A DNA stretch of 64,000 bases, taken from Phanerodontia chrysosporium (taxonomy: Eukaryota > Basidiomycota > Agaricomycetes > Polyporales > Phanerochaetaceae). Positions 34,476 through 46,203 of this stretch are shown piece by piece. The notes beneath the pieces are model-generated. The model was not told where the DNA came from, ran no database searches, and worked only from the letters and a program-made list of their open reading frames with translations. The position numbers were made by a program, and so were the translations under genes. Where the stretch lies: positions 186,001 through 250,000 of the forward strand of contig MJGA01000010.1 in NCBI GenBank assembly GCA_001910725.1. The letters run 5' to 3'. Positions within the stretch are counted from its first letter, which is position 1. Each line of letters opens with the position of its first letter.

Positions 34476-35317
34476 CTGATTTTGTATATATGTTTATTAC
34501 GTGCCCGCAATTTGAAATTTGAAGTGAACGGGTATGTGCCCAGGAACGTGGAAAAGAGGGACATTCACCGCTCGATAATAATCCAGTGGGTGCCAGTCAA
34601 GTCCACCAATTGCGAGTGACGTCGTGCGTGGAACACCCTAGCTTGTCATGCATGATAAAGGGTTAGAGCGCTGGCGTTGACCATACAGGCGCAATGCAAA
34701 GGGAGGGTATCCTTAGGAAGCAATAGGTGGAAGGTGCAGCGGCGTAGGCGAGTTTACCAGTTCGACGGGGAGCCTTGTATCAAAAGGGCCCACGAGAACC
34801 GGACTCTAGGAGATGATTTCCGCCTTGACGATAACAGCCTGAGCCTGTACGACAGGCTACGGAACGGGTTATGTTACCCCAAGCTTCAAGCTTCGATAGC
34901 CAACTGTGCATCATGAACAAGAGCAGTGCAACCATCTCAAGACGGGCGTACTTAGTATATCTGGAAAACAAGACTGCGATGCAATTACTAATGGAAGCTG
35001 GGCACTATATTCGCACCGTTCTATCTGCACAAAATAACATCACTCTGGCTCCTGTCGCTGGACCTAGCATAGCAGCCGCGTGCACCACTGTGTCAAACAT
35101 ACGGCGACTAGATGAGGACTCTGCACATGATAAATTGTACATATAATCGCTGTGTAATCCTACTCGGAATATGCGCTTGCCGAGTCGAGGTTGATGCGCC
35201 TGATGCGCCCTTCTTTGGCCGCGGTCGATTTCAAAATTGACGCCATACATCTTGTTCTTGCCCGCCACACCGCATTGTTATTGAATCTATTTCAGCATAT
35301 GCTCAGTGGCTGAGAGG
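34476..35317. other. Intergenic region
   Basis: No supported gene. The right end is the promoter of MED14. Short frames on both strands are shadow-like. Confidence 0.4.
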
Positions 35318-38300
35318 ATGGACTACTCGCTGCCTAACGGCACGCACAACCCCGATGCCATCCCTCGCGGCCTCCCGGACCTGCCCTCGCTCGAACAGCT
35401 CGAACATGAACTTCCCTCCGTGACCGACGGCCAGGTGCCTCTCGGAGAGCTGGTGTCCAGGGTCGCCCAGGCCATCTACGCAGAGCTCACTGAACTTGCC
35501 GAAACGTACGCCCTTGTCTTGCCCCATCTGCTGCTGCTGGACTCGGCTAGACATTGCGTACAGCATGCCCCACATGCCCGATATCCAACGGAAGCGTACC
35601 CTCGCGAATGGGTAGTCAAGACGAAAAAGCAAGTGGTCAAGCTCTACGCTGTAGCAAAGTGGTCGAGGGATGCGAATGTTGTGCAGAAGGCCATGGTGCG
35701 TTTAGTGCCGTCTTGACCGGACGTCGCAGATGGGCTAACAGTGCTGTAGAACATCACTGGCTTTCTCATGGACCAGAACCGGCAGTTTGAGGATGTTATA
35801 AACAGTCTCAGAAATGCGAAGGATAGCCTCGACTCTGCCCGCCTTCGGAATCACGACCTGCTCACGTCTCTCGATGTCCTTACCACTGGATCATACCGTC
35901 GCCTTCCCTCGTCCATTAAGGTCCAACATACACTCTCTACTTGGAGTTGTGTTACTGACCAGCCGTACAGAAACTCGTGATACCACCTACGCCGCTCACA
36001 ACTGACCAAGTCAATCAGACCTTGGCGGACGTAGAAGACGCAATGCGTTACCGTCTTCGCATGCACGAGCTGATACCGCGCGAGATGTCTCAATACCGAA
36101 TCGCGGACGGACGTGCCCATTTCATTGCACCTAAGCTGTTTGAGGTATCTGTGTGTCTACTGGGAGCAAAGAGAGAAGACGGCTGGTTCTTCGTGGACGT
36201 CGAATTCCTGTTCACGGTGGGCGGAGACGTCACCGGAATGCAAGGTGTTTACCGCGTTATGTCCGTTTGTCACTATCCATTGACAATAGTCAGACTTTCC
36301 TCGACGGCCGTCTGGGCTATTGAAACGACACATAACGGAGGAGGCAGATGCAAGGCTGTCCTTCTACTTGCCGCAACCAGAACTTCCGCCGGATGCCATA
36401 GTCCCGGAAACGACGAGACCCCAGTTACCAGAAGGCGTGGTTGATGCGCCTCTTGTCCGGCTTTTCAACTTCCTACGTAGGTCCCTCACAGCTTCATCGT
36501 TGTTCATCTCTGATTATACCCAGAAATGATGTCGCTGTCCTATCAGCTAGAGATATTGTGGTATCAGGTATGCCTATTAACGGATTACCCAGTCTCTAGC
36601 AGCTCATTTTGACCGCAGGCGGAGCGGATGCGCTCTTTGGGCTGGGGAGAATATCTCAAAGTTGAGATGAGCGGCGACCGGAAAACGCTGACCCTGACTT
36701 ATTGGCTGTATGTCGTTCCTCCAGCCTTACTCTAAGCGTTGATTCCATATTTTCTCTCCCCAGACGCAAGCCACCGCAGCAAACTCAGCGAGCCAACATG
36801 CCGAAAATACCGCTGTTTGGGGGTACGCTCACAATATCTATCATCCCCACGCAGCGTGCGCCGCCATTACCCACACAACCGTCGTCGTCGGCTCGTCCAT
36901 CTCAAAGCCAGACCCTTCCATCACAATCATCACATGCGTCCCTGCGACCTTCGCAGAGTCAGAGGGATCATGCCTCTCAACAAGGCGCACCTGCGGCGGC
37001 GCCAGTGGACGGTCGATATCGGAGGTCGCCCAAGGACAGGGTGCTGGTGGAGCTGCAGGAGCGTGCAAAGCTGAGCCTTGCACCAAAGGAACAGGTCAGG
37101 AGGGTCGGAAAACCTTCCGACGAGCCGGAAGGTATGGTCATGCATGTGGAGTGGCAGCCACAGCCAGGGGCGCTTGGTGTCAACATCAAAGCTGCAGACA
37201 TGCCGATTTCTCCTGAAGAGCTTGTCATCGTAAGGAGCTGGCTTGCAGATGCCAGAGATGCTAGTGCTCATGATTTGTCTCAGAATCCGGATGATCTAGA
37301 CGTGGAGGCTCTCCTGCGCAAGGTGATATGGGTGCACTCCAAGAACATCCTGCGCCACTTCGCAATGCAGCTATCATGGACGCAAGTCTTTGAGACCACG
37401 GACGAAGTCGTACTCGATGTCGACGGTGAGTCGTGCGTTCTCTGTTTGTGAGTAGGCACTAACTTATGTCGTCGCCAGAGTCATCATCCCATGCTGCTCT
37501 GCGGGTCGATCTCTGCCCTGACGAGACAGTCATAATCACACTCGATCCGCGGACAGGTCGTCTCAATATCACGGGCACGGGAGACTTGGCCGCCGCTGGC
37601 CATGGTCCGAGATTCTCTGTGGTCACCTATGGTATCAACCATAATCCTACACTTCTGGTCGACGCGGTGATGAACTTGAGATACCGGGTAATCATGATTA
37701 TTCTTGGAATGGAACGTGCATTGACGGTCTTGGTAGACCATCGCGGAACTGGTAGAGCAAAAAGCGAACTATTTGGGACTTCAGACCTTCCGACAGCGGC
37801 CGTTCCGTCCCGACGGTGCGTGATTACCCTGAACACGCTGCACATACATCCTAACATGCACAGCAGAGCTGAAGAAGCTTGGCCAGCAGCGAGGCATGTT
37901 GTATATCCAGCTGTCAAGCTTTCCCATGCACTACCTGGTCGTGGTCATCACGGATCAGGACTTCCGCTACGCTCTCATATCTGCCCAAATCGTTCCGGGT
38001 ACGATGTACACCGAGATGCTCATGGGAGACATCGGCTGGCTGGATGTCAGTCGCATACATGGCGGAGACCTCGTTATGCCGCACCAGGTCTCCGGTGCCG
38101 GGCAGGGTGCAGACTCTGTCACCAATGGTGTCGGCACTTCCCGAGGGCCTGCGAGGTTCAGACTTGAGACTCAGGTCTTGCGCGAGCTGTACGCTTACTG
38201 CTGGTGAGTTCCTTGGCCCGCTCTCCGATGGTGTAGAATAGTGCTAAACATAGCATCCAGCGCTCGGGTAGCCTACACCAAGGTCGAACAGCAGTTGAAG

Positions 38301-39673
38301 TCCCGCGGAATTCCATATAAGCATGTCAACCCGTCGTTGGGACCCGACGTCAGCCCCGCTCTGACGCATCTGCACTCGACCCTGGCGCGCTCGATACCGG
38401 CTCTTTGCGTGCAGTCATCGGATATCCTCTCGGGTGCACCAGCCGCCGAGGCCGCCATGCCAAACATCCGTGTGATTCCGTTGAACTGGTGGGCTGACCA
38501 GAAAGTGCAGGTAAAATGTCCTGTTTTTGCTCCAAAATTAGTCGTTCATTGAACCGCACCGCTACCCCAGGTCGTAACGTGCGTGAAGCTGAAGTACGTA
38601 CAGCAGCCCGTGGGGAAGCGCGCGGGCAGTGGCGCCGTTATACGCCCGTCGAAGCGGATTATCTACGACACGCGCGAGGCTCTTGTGACGTTCGTCTCCG
38701 AGGACGTCGACAAGTGTGTGGACGAGTTTCTGGAGGAGTGGGCCCGCGTCTCAAAGATGGTCGTCATCGCGCGAGAAGGTATGTTGCCGTTTCCGCTATG
38801 GGCCAAGGCCATGACCCTGACCTTTTATGTGCAGTCGCGCAAATGTCAGCGAAGAAGAAGTGGGGAGACGTCCGCCTGCTGTCGTTCGATCTGCAGACGG
38901 TCGAGTTTGCGTACGCCGAGGACTACACAGTCTCGATCACCTGCACCGACCAGCTGGCACCGACCGGTGGTTCGTACGATCTGCGCTTCTCGCGCGCGAA
39001 CGACGCCGCTGCTATGGACACGGACAGCGATGACGTCGAGACGATCTTGTCGCAGTACAACCCACACGAGGACGTCGAACAGTTCATGGTCAACCTCCTG
39101 CGGTCGGGCCCGCTGTCCGTCTCGCTGCCGAAGGTCGTCGCCATGCTCCGCGACACGTTGCCGATCGTCGCAGAGCTCGAGTACATCCGCGTCACGGCGC
39201 AGAAGGCAGGAGAGAACATCGACGCGTTCGCGAAGACTGCTGGTTGGTTCAGAGTGCTCTACGGAGACTTCAGCGGAGACTTCAGGTGCGCAGCTTTGCG
39301 ATATCTGAGGAGCCGTCCAGCCGCTGACTTCTGTCGCCACAGGCATGCGCTCGACTTCAGATTAATGGCGGGCGCACGCGTGTGCATCCTCGATGCGTCG
39401 AACACGCTCTTCCCAGTTGACGACCGACCAGCGCTGCACATGAGCCCACCCGTCGAGAGCGAGCTGCTGCTGCGTCCGATCCCTGACTTTGGTGCGCTCG
39501 TCACGGACGCGTGCCGCGCCGTCGCGGGGACGGTGGGGCGCACACAGGTTGCACCCGTCAACGTCGGCGTCGTCTGCGATGGCACGGCGGTGCGTACCGT
39601 CGCGCGTGCCCTTCACGAACGGGTCCTCCGCCGCCTCCGGGACGGCGCGGTCAAGGCGGAGCCTGCTCCGTGA
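35318..39673 (+). CDS. MED14: Mediator complex subunit 14 (MED14/RGR1)
   Basis: MED14 is the central scaffold of Mediator linking the head, middle and tail modules for RNA polymerase II regulation in the nucleus. The ATG at 35318 opens MDYSLPNGTHNPDAIPRGLP, followed by the conserved MED14 N-terminal domain: LPSLEQLEHELPSVTDGQVP, LGELVSRVAQAIYAELTELA, VVKTKKQVVKLYAVAKWSRD and NITGFLMDQNRQFEDVINSL. Many short introns follow, then the long repeat-like middle (LRVDLCPDETVIITLDPRTG, YLVVVITDQDFRYALISAQI) and C-terminal KVVAMLRDTLPIVAELEYIR, ending at 39673. Near 35609 the frame between TLAN and WVVKTKK needs one extra base; since this is an essential single-copy gene, a sequence error is the likely reason. 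A low-complexity Ser/Gln/Pro insert lies around 36870-36990. Confidence 0.9.
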
Positions 39674-41380
39674 TCGCTGATGCCGAGGCTGGGCGAAGGC
39701 TCGAGACAGAAGTTTGTCAAATTCGATGGCAAATTCGGTGCGATCGAGGTGGCGCCGTCGAGAGTCTCAGCCACGCATAGAGTAGTGACCCCTGTTATAC
39801 GGCCCTCGTTATTGAATACCACGCTCGAGCACGAGTTGCTTTATTTCACTTGTTTATTGTAGCTATCAACGCCCAGCCATTCCATTAGGGGTTTGGTGAG
39901 ATGGCGATATGTGCAGAACGCATAGTAACTCACAACACGACCAGTGCATGCGTTGCTGGTTCGGAAGGAGTGAGTGAATGGCACTAGAGACGACGCAGTT
40001 CGAAAGCAACAACGCACGCAGACCTTACAAGCTGGCTAGGCTTGTTTTATGGCCTCTGCATAGACACTGCGAAGTGTCCAGCTATTACGTGATTTTAAAT
40101 GTAATCATGCTCAGCAATGGGCAGAGCAGTGTAGATAGTAAGCCTGCGCGGTTCAAGGGACGAATACAGATGCAGGCCTACTTTCATTAGTCAGGACACG
40201 TCGGCACGTCCCCAGCCCCTTCCTGCGAGTCGCATCCCGTTACCTATAGGCTGGGAACAAATCGTCCTCTAGGGCAGTCAGACATACGCGTCACCATCAA
40301 TTTCTGTCAGCACCACGCCGTTACACTCAAGGTTGTACAGACAGGGTACAGAACAGGTCTAGAGAAGCAGGGTCGAGCACCATTTCTACGCTTGAACACA
40401 ATCTGTATCTGCTGATTGGCTGAGGGCCGGAAGCTTACGGCCACATATCGTCCACACCACTGAGGCGGCATCGATGGCGAATCACAATTTGTAGAGTGAA
40501 GCATAGCATACATGTACCGAGAGCGGACCAGCAGCCAAGCGCCTCGAAGAACATACCTGAAGCCCCGGAGATGAAATTGAGGAGAGGTGGATGAGGTCCG
40601 AGACGAATAGCTTCCGCGTGAACATTTTCCCTGGTGGTGTTTCCCCACGGGGTATGGAGGCGTCATATTTCGAGGATTGCAACTGCGACTGCGTGTGGTG
40701 TTCATGAACTTCTAGTCGCAGCCGCATGGCTTGCACGGCCGAGGGGAAAGACAACACGGACGGGGCAAAGGAATTGGTCCGGAAGCGTACAGAGCCCGCC
40801 CGGCCCCAGACTGCCGGAGGGCCAATGAGAGGCGGTGGCGGGCAATTCGTCGTCGGGGAGATCCATAGAGTTGGGCAGGGGAGGACTCGGCTCGAGGACA
40901 GTTGCTATGCCCGGGAACGCGAGGCTGCGTGCGGGAGGCCGACACCTAGAGCGGTCTGTGGGATCGGCCGTCGCGGTGAGGGCTCCAGGGCCAATCTGTG
41001 CCGACGCCTGCGTAGGTAGCCGTCTGAAGATACGAGGTCGCCCCGAGACGAGGCTGCATGAGGTGCAGAGAGACATGGAGAGGCAGGGGGAGGTGATGGT
41101 CAGGTTCGGTGTCCCAATATGGCAGGTAGGGGTATCACCTGCGCTTTGGCATGCCCGGGCTCGCTGTCGTGTGAGTTGCGCTGCAACGACCGCCCACGCA
41201 TGCTTTCTCTGCCAAATATCTCTGCCCCGGACGTCGACGACGACGAGGACCAGCTGCACGTCCCGCGCGGGGGGCCGTCTACGGACAATACCGGAAGGCA
41301 AGGGCTCGTTAACGTCCCGTGATTACACCCCGTTTCCTTTTCTGGATGCTATAACGCTCGTGGATGGGGCTGCAGCTTGG
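39674..41380. other. Intergenic region, PEPCK upstream control region
   Basis: About 1.7 kb with no supported gene. Open frames at 40307-41570 overlap on both strands and carry no motif. The right half, GC-rich and next to the TATA box at 41381, is the probable carbon-source-responsive control region of PEPCK; I did not identify specific binding sites with confidence. Confidence 0.4.
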
Positions 41381-41388
41381 TATAAAAT
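41381..41388 (+). promoter_or_regulatory. TATA box of the PEPCK gene
   Basis: TATAAAAT lies 263 bp upstream of the ATG at 41644. The long spacing implies a 5' leader of about 220 nt, possibly containing an intron. Confidence 0.5.
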
Positions 41389-41643
41389 CTCGTCTGCTCC
41401 TTCGCTTTTCGGTGCCCCGTTTCGCCCCCTCTCCTCCTCTCAATCCTCGGTTCTCGTCCGCACTCGCGATCCAGACCAAGGTATTTTACCTCCCATTTTT
41501 CGCCGACCTTGCGGACCTCGGAATACCCGTCGCTGCACGGGCGAGATCCGACCCTCATTCGTATGCGCATGACTTTCGCTGACGTCTATTTAACCCAGGC
41601 GACTTTGTCTGCACGACCCCCTGCACCTCCCCAACCAACCACC

Positions 41644-43837
41644 ATGGTCTACCAGCATGGAAGCACCCCCTACGTGACTCCTCACATCCTCCACAAGAAC
41701 TATGCACAGGCCTTCGACGCCGAGACAAACAGCCGTGCGTATCCTCTCGTTCCGTCTCCATCCACTACGATGTGCTGACCCTGCACCCCTACAGTGGTTG
41801 GCCGTGAGCTCGAGTACTTCTCGCAGGCTGGCTTCGACATGGAGCGCATCCAGATCAAGCGCAATGCCCCTGTCGCGCAGCTCTACGAGGACGCCATCCG
41901 CAACGAGGGTGCCATTATCTCCTCCACTGGTGCACTGATCAACTTCTCCGGCAAGAAGACCGGCCGCAGCCCCAAAGACAAGCGCATTGTCTACGAGGAG
42001 ACCTCCAAGGACGACATCTGGTGGGGATCGGTGAACATTAAGATGGACGAGCGTACGTGCCCCTTTGCTGCATATATGCGCCTGTTTCTCCTACTGACGG
42101 CCATGCAGACACTTTCGAGATCAACCGCGAACGTGCCATCGACTACCTGAACACTCGCGACAACGTGTATGTCTTCGATGGTTTCGCAGGAGTAAGTGTT
42201 CCTCCACGTCAGTGCAATTCCAGGGTTGCTGCGCCCGCGGGCTTCCTGCCGAACGCGTCGCCACCTTCTCCAAGCGCGTCCCCGCACTTGGACGTCCGTG
42301 GCGCTTGAAAGTCTATTGGTGCTGTTTATGCGCCACAAAGACTTGCTACCGCCGCAGACAAGGCGTGATGCCCAGCTAGCGTCTCGATGACGCGGGTAGA
42401 TGACAGACCCTGCGAAGCACTCTTCTCTTTTTCATCTGGAATTCTCAGCTGCACGTACTGACCTGGCCGCTAGTGGGATCCGAAGTACCGCATCAAAGTC
42501 CGGGTTATCTGCGCTCGTGCCTACCACGCGCTCTTCATGGTCAGTCAGGAACGCCGTCAGAAGCACTAGCAGTAGCTGACGTTTGACTCAGAACAACATG
42601 CTCATCCGTCCCACTGAGGAGGAGTTGGCCAACTTTGGCGAGCCCGACTTTACGATCTACAACGCCGGACAGTTCCCTGCCAACCGCTTCACGAAAGGCA
42701 TGTCCTCTACAACCTCCGTGGAAATCAACTTCAAGCGTATGGAGATGGTCATCCTCGGCACCGAGTACGCTGGTGAAATGAAGAAGGGTGTCTTCTCCGT
42801 TATGGTAAGTCCTATGCAGGATATGCTACTCGTCCGCTCACCAGCTATCACAGCACTACCTACAACCGGTCAAGTTTGGCCAGCTCTCCCTCCACTCGTC
42901 GGCGAACGTCGGCATGGAGAAGGGCGACGTCACGTTGTTCTTCGGTCTTTCCGGTACCGGCAAGACCACGCTCTCTGCGGACCCTCGCCGCCTGCTCATT
43001 GGCGACGACGAGCACGTCTGGTCGGACACCGGTGTCTTCAACATCGAGGGTGGTTGCTACGCCAAGTGCATCAACCTCTCGGCGGAGAAGGAGCCTGAGA
43101 TCTTCAACGCCATCCGCTTCGGCTCGATCCTCGAAAACGTCGTCTACAACCCAGTAACTCGCGTTGCCGACTACGACGACACATCCATTACCGAGAACAC
43201 TCGTTGCGCGTACCCGATCGAGTACATCCCGAACGCCAAGATCCCGTGCATGGTCGACCAGCAGCCCAGCAATATCATCATGCTCACTTGCGACGCCTTC
43301 GGTGTGCTCCCGCCTGTCGCCAAGCTCACGCCTGAGCAGGCACAGTACCACTTCCTCGCTGGTTACACCTCGAAGACGCCGGGTACGGAGGACGGTGTGC
43401 TGGAGCCGATCCCGACGTTCTCGACGTGCTACTCTGCGCCGTTCATCGTGCTGCACCCGGGAAGGTACGCGGAGATGCTCGCGGAGCGGATGTCGAAGCA
43501 CAACGTCAATTGCTGGCTGATCAACACGGGCTGGACCGGCGGCAAGTTTGGCACGGGCTCGCGCTGCCCGCTCAAGTTCACGCGCCGCATCGTCGACGCG
43601 GTGCACTCGGGCGAGCTTGCGAAGGCCGAGTACGAGACCTTCGGCACGTTCAACCTCCAGATTCCGATCGCGCTCGAGGGCGTCCCCCGCGAGCTCCTCA
43701 ACCCGCGCCTCGCGTGGAAGGACACCGAGGCGTTCGAGCGCGAGGTCCGCAAGCTCGCGGGCATGTTCCAGAAGGCGTTCGCCCTCTACGAGCGCGACGT
43801 CGACGAGAAGGTCCGCGCGGCCGGCCCGCAGCTGTGA
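41644..43837 (+). CDS. PCK1: Phosphoenolpyruvate carboxykinase (ATP)
   Basis: Converts oxaloacetate and ATP to phosphoenolpyruvate, CO2 and ADP in the cytosol, the committed step of gluconeogenesis. The ATG at 41644 ([20 protein letters not shown]) sits in a good context (ACCATGG). Family motifs are [22 protein letters not shown]-like [13 protein letters not shown], the P-loop [11 protein letters not shown], the metal-binding [33 protein letters not shown] with substrate and nucleotide contacts, and [13 protein letters not shown]. The protein is about 545 residues, normal for fungal ATP-type enzymes, ending at 43837. Introns are short except one of 282 nt (42192-42473) between GFAG and WDPKYR. 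The frame is intact. Glucose repression is expected from the family but not read from the sequence. Confidence 0.97.
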
Positions 43838-44272
43838 GGTGCCTACTCTCTTCCTCTTCGCGGCTCCCCTCCATCGGCAATTCCCCTCGTAATCGTTACC
43901 TTACATTCACATACCACATCTAGTGTGGATTTCGGACTTGTATTGATTTTGGTCGTTGTTGGAATGTACAGTTAGGAAACAATAACATCGATGATACTGC
44001 AATTGGTGCCTGTCATCTGCCTGGGTTTGTGGCATGTCACTCATTACGGTGACCAGCAAGTTCAGAGTTTAGCCATCAGAAGTCTTGTAGTAGAACCTAT
44101 GCAGAATATACGAACATACATGCGAGATGCGTCGACAAATGTAGCCAACAGCTCGCCGCAGCACTCCGTTCGAACGCGCTTCCTCTGCTCTCCTGGGCTC
44201 AGGAGGTACAATTGTCTACTGGTAGGACCATGATTTAGCAATCATAATGTTTACTTCAGAGACGTTCCCATC
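43838..44272. other. Intergenic region
   Basis: 3' flank of PEPCK, AT-rich, leading to the tRNA gene. No other feature is seen. Confidence 0.4.
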
Positions 44273-44346
44273 GGGTCGGTGGCGTAGTTGGTTATCGCAT
44301 CTGTCTAACACACAGAAGGTCCTCAGTTCGAACCTGGGCCGACTCA
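44273..44346 (+). tRNA. tRNA-Val (anticodon AAC)
   Basis: Full cloverleaf. The acceptor stem is GGGTCGG paired with CCGACTC (one G-T pair), then discriminator A. The anticodon stem TCTGT/ACAGA closes a seven-base loop CTAACAC with anticodon AAC. The T arm is CTCAG-TTCGAAC-CTGGG. The D arm contains GTTGGTTA. No intron is present and CCA is not encoded, as usual in eukaryotes. Confidence 0.95.
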
Positions 44347-44347
44347 A

Positions 44348-44352
44348 TTTTT
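44348..44352 (+). terminator. RNA polymerase III terminator
   Basis: A run of five T directly after the tRNA discriminator base, with a second T run at 44354-44357, as expected for polymerase III termination. Confidence 0.7.
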
Positions 44353-46203
44353 GTTTTCTGGACAACAAATTATCAGTCCAAAAGGCAGATACTGTACTTG
44401 GTCGCTAGGCCCAAGGACTCAGAACTTGCACTCTCGTCGCAGAACGTGGGTGTTTATTTTGCACCATAGACACCCAGCAGAGTAGTGATAACCATTGTCA
44501 TGTGGCTCCCGAGATTCTATGTGGTTCCAGCCCGTGTGGACGCAAGCGAAACATCATGTCAACTCTTTCCTATCGAGCTTGACGGTGAAAATCCTGCCGC
44601 TCAAGGAACGACAGCAGTTCTCCGTTCATGGGACAGCGGCGGCAACTGGAATCTTCAAGCACATGGTACCACAGCGCAGTCCCGGTATAGGCACCTCGGA
44701 CGACGTGCCACCCTGGCGCACCTTTACGCCAGAGAAGCGCTGCGGCACCAATAGCAGTGGCGGGCCACGGTGCCAAGGCACTGGACACGCTCGCGCCGGC
44801 GACCAAGTCCGAGACCGCCCATTGTCTGCTCTCCGCGCGCGGGGGTGGAGCATAGGAATATACAGGCTGAGACGAACAATGGGTGATCCCCCGCCTGAGC
44901 ATCCCCGCACTGGTATATAAAGCACGCACTGAACGCACGACACGCGTTTTCTGCCTCCACCGCACTGGCCGCCGCCTAACATGCACACGAACGCGCACGA
45001 CCGACCGACCGACGGCGCCATCGCGATCCCCATGAGCAGGCGTCGATTCCCGATGCGCCCCACGCAGATCCCATCGCAAGGGGAAAATGCAGGGCGCGAT
45101 CGCGCTAGCCGAGACATCCCTCCCAACCGAGACCAGCGGCGGGTTCTGTTCTGCGCCCGTGTGTTCGCAGCACGCAGGGCCTGCCGCCGGTCCGGCGGAA
45201 GGGCCTTACGTACGTGTGCTCCGCGCGCACAGCGCACGCCTTGCACCGTTCGCGGGAGCGGTGAGCGTGGTATGAGGGCCCCTGCACACGACGGGGAGGG
45301 GAGCATAGCGGTGCCGTGGCATAACTGCCGCGTGCTCGCGCAGCTGGGGGAGGGGCAGAACAGTCGTGCACTAGGCGAGTACAGCGTGAGCGACCGCCTG
45401 TCTTCCGACACGGACAACGCAGGCGCACTCACCTGCAGCGCGGGGGACCCTTCGATGGAGTGTCAGAAGGACAATGGCTTGGGCAGACAATGCGTTTCCC
45501 ACCGCTGGTGCCGTCTCAGGATAAGCGCTAGCGCCAGCGCATGTGGATCTGTTCGCAGCATGTGCACACCCGCGAGCTCGCAATTTCGGCGGACAGGAAC
45601 AGCGTGCAGAGGATAGGGGATTCGCTTGACCAAGTAATATATGTACAGGTGAAGCAATAGAGTCCAGAGCGACAGGTGCGGCAAATGCGACGGCTAGATG
45701 AGAGCGGGGGGATGCGTCAGGCCAGGCAGGGATGGGCTCCAGGACAGCGAGCGTTTCCGACAGATCCAGGAATACAGAAATTAATGCAGATAGAAGTGAG
45801 TTGAGCGTGGGGCAGTCGTGGCGCAGTCTGCGGCTCGCGCAGGCGCGCGCAAAAATGGTGTAGAGTATGCGAATGCAAGCGACAGGAAGGAAATGGGCGG
45901 ACATAGCAGAGTGTAGACGACAAAAAGCGGGGGACGTAGAGCAAGACGGGCACGTTTTGGTGATAGCGAACGGGGTTGCCTGAGTCTGGTGACCGAAAGA
46001 GGGGAATTAGAGCCTTCGTGGTGAACGATACAGCGATGTACGGGTGGTGTTTGTGCAGATCGAGAGAAATAATGATAACTGAAGCAGTATGAGGACAAAC
46101 TCTATGGACGAACGAGCTGGAGGACTCACCATACATGAGAAAAGTGTATACATGTCCCTTCGAGAAAATATGCAGTGGTCGTAAAAGTCGTTGAAGTTTT
46201 GGT
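44353..46203. other. Gene-free region with an orphan core promoter
   Basis: I found no protein I would defend. A good TATA box (TATATAAAG, 44913-44921, plus strand) is followed 60 bp later by an ATG at 44981 that opens a 211-codon frame (MHTNAHDRPTDGAIAIPMSR) with Arg/Cys/Ser-rich composition and no motif. A CGAC tetranucleotide repeat lies at about 45000-45014. The part from 45720 to 46203 is probably the 3' UTR of the minus-strand HMG gene. A non-coding transcript or a lineage-specific gene is possible. Confidence 0.35.
44913..44921 (+). promoter_or_regulatory. Orphan TATA box
   Basis: TATATAAAG in GC-rich surroundings, followed by a CA-rich leader and an ATG 60 bp downstream, but no recognisable product. 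It could drive a non-coding RNA. Confidence 0.35.

Noticed and set aside
42860..43606. 248-codon open frame antisense to PEPCK
   Set aside because: Mirror of highly biased codon use in the PEPCK exon; no independent features.
44626..45432. 268-codon minus-strand frame
   Set aside because: No motif, and its composition follows local GC; it runs antisense to the better-supported TATA box and is not supported as a gene.
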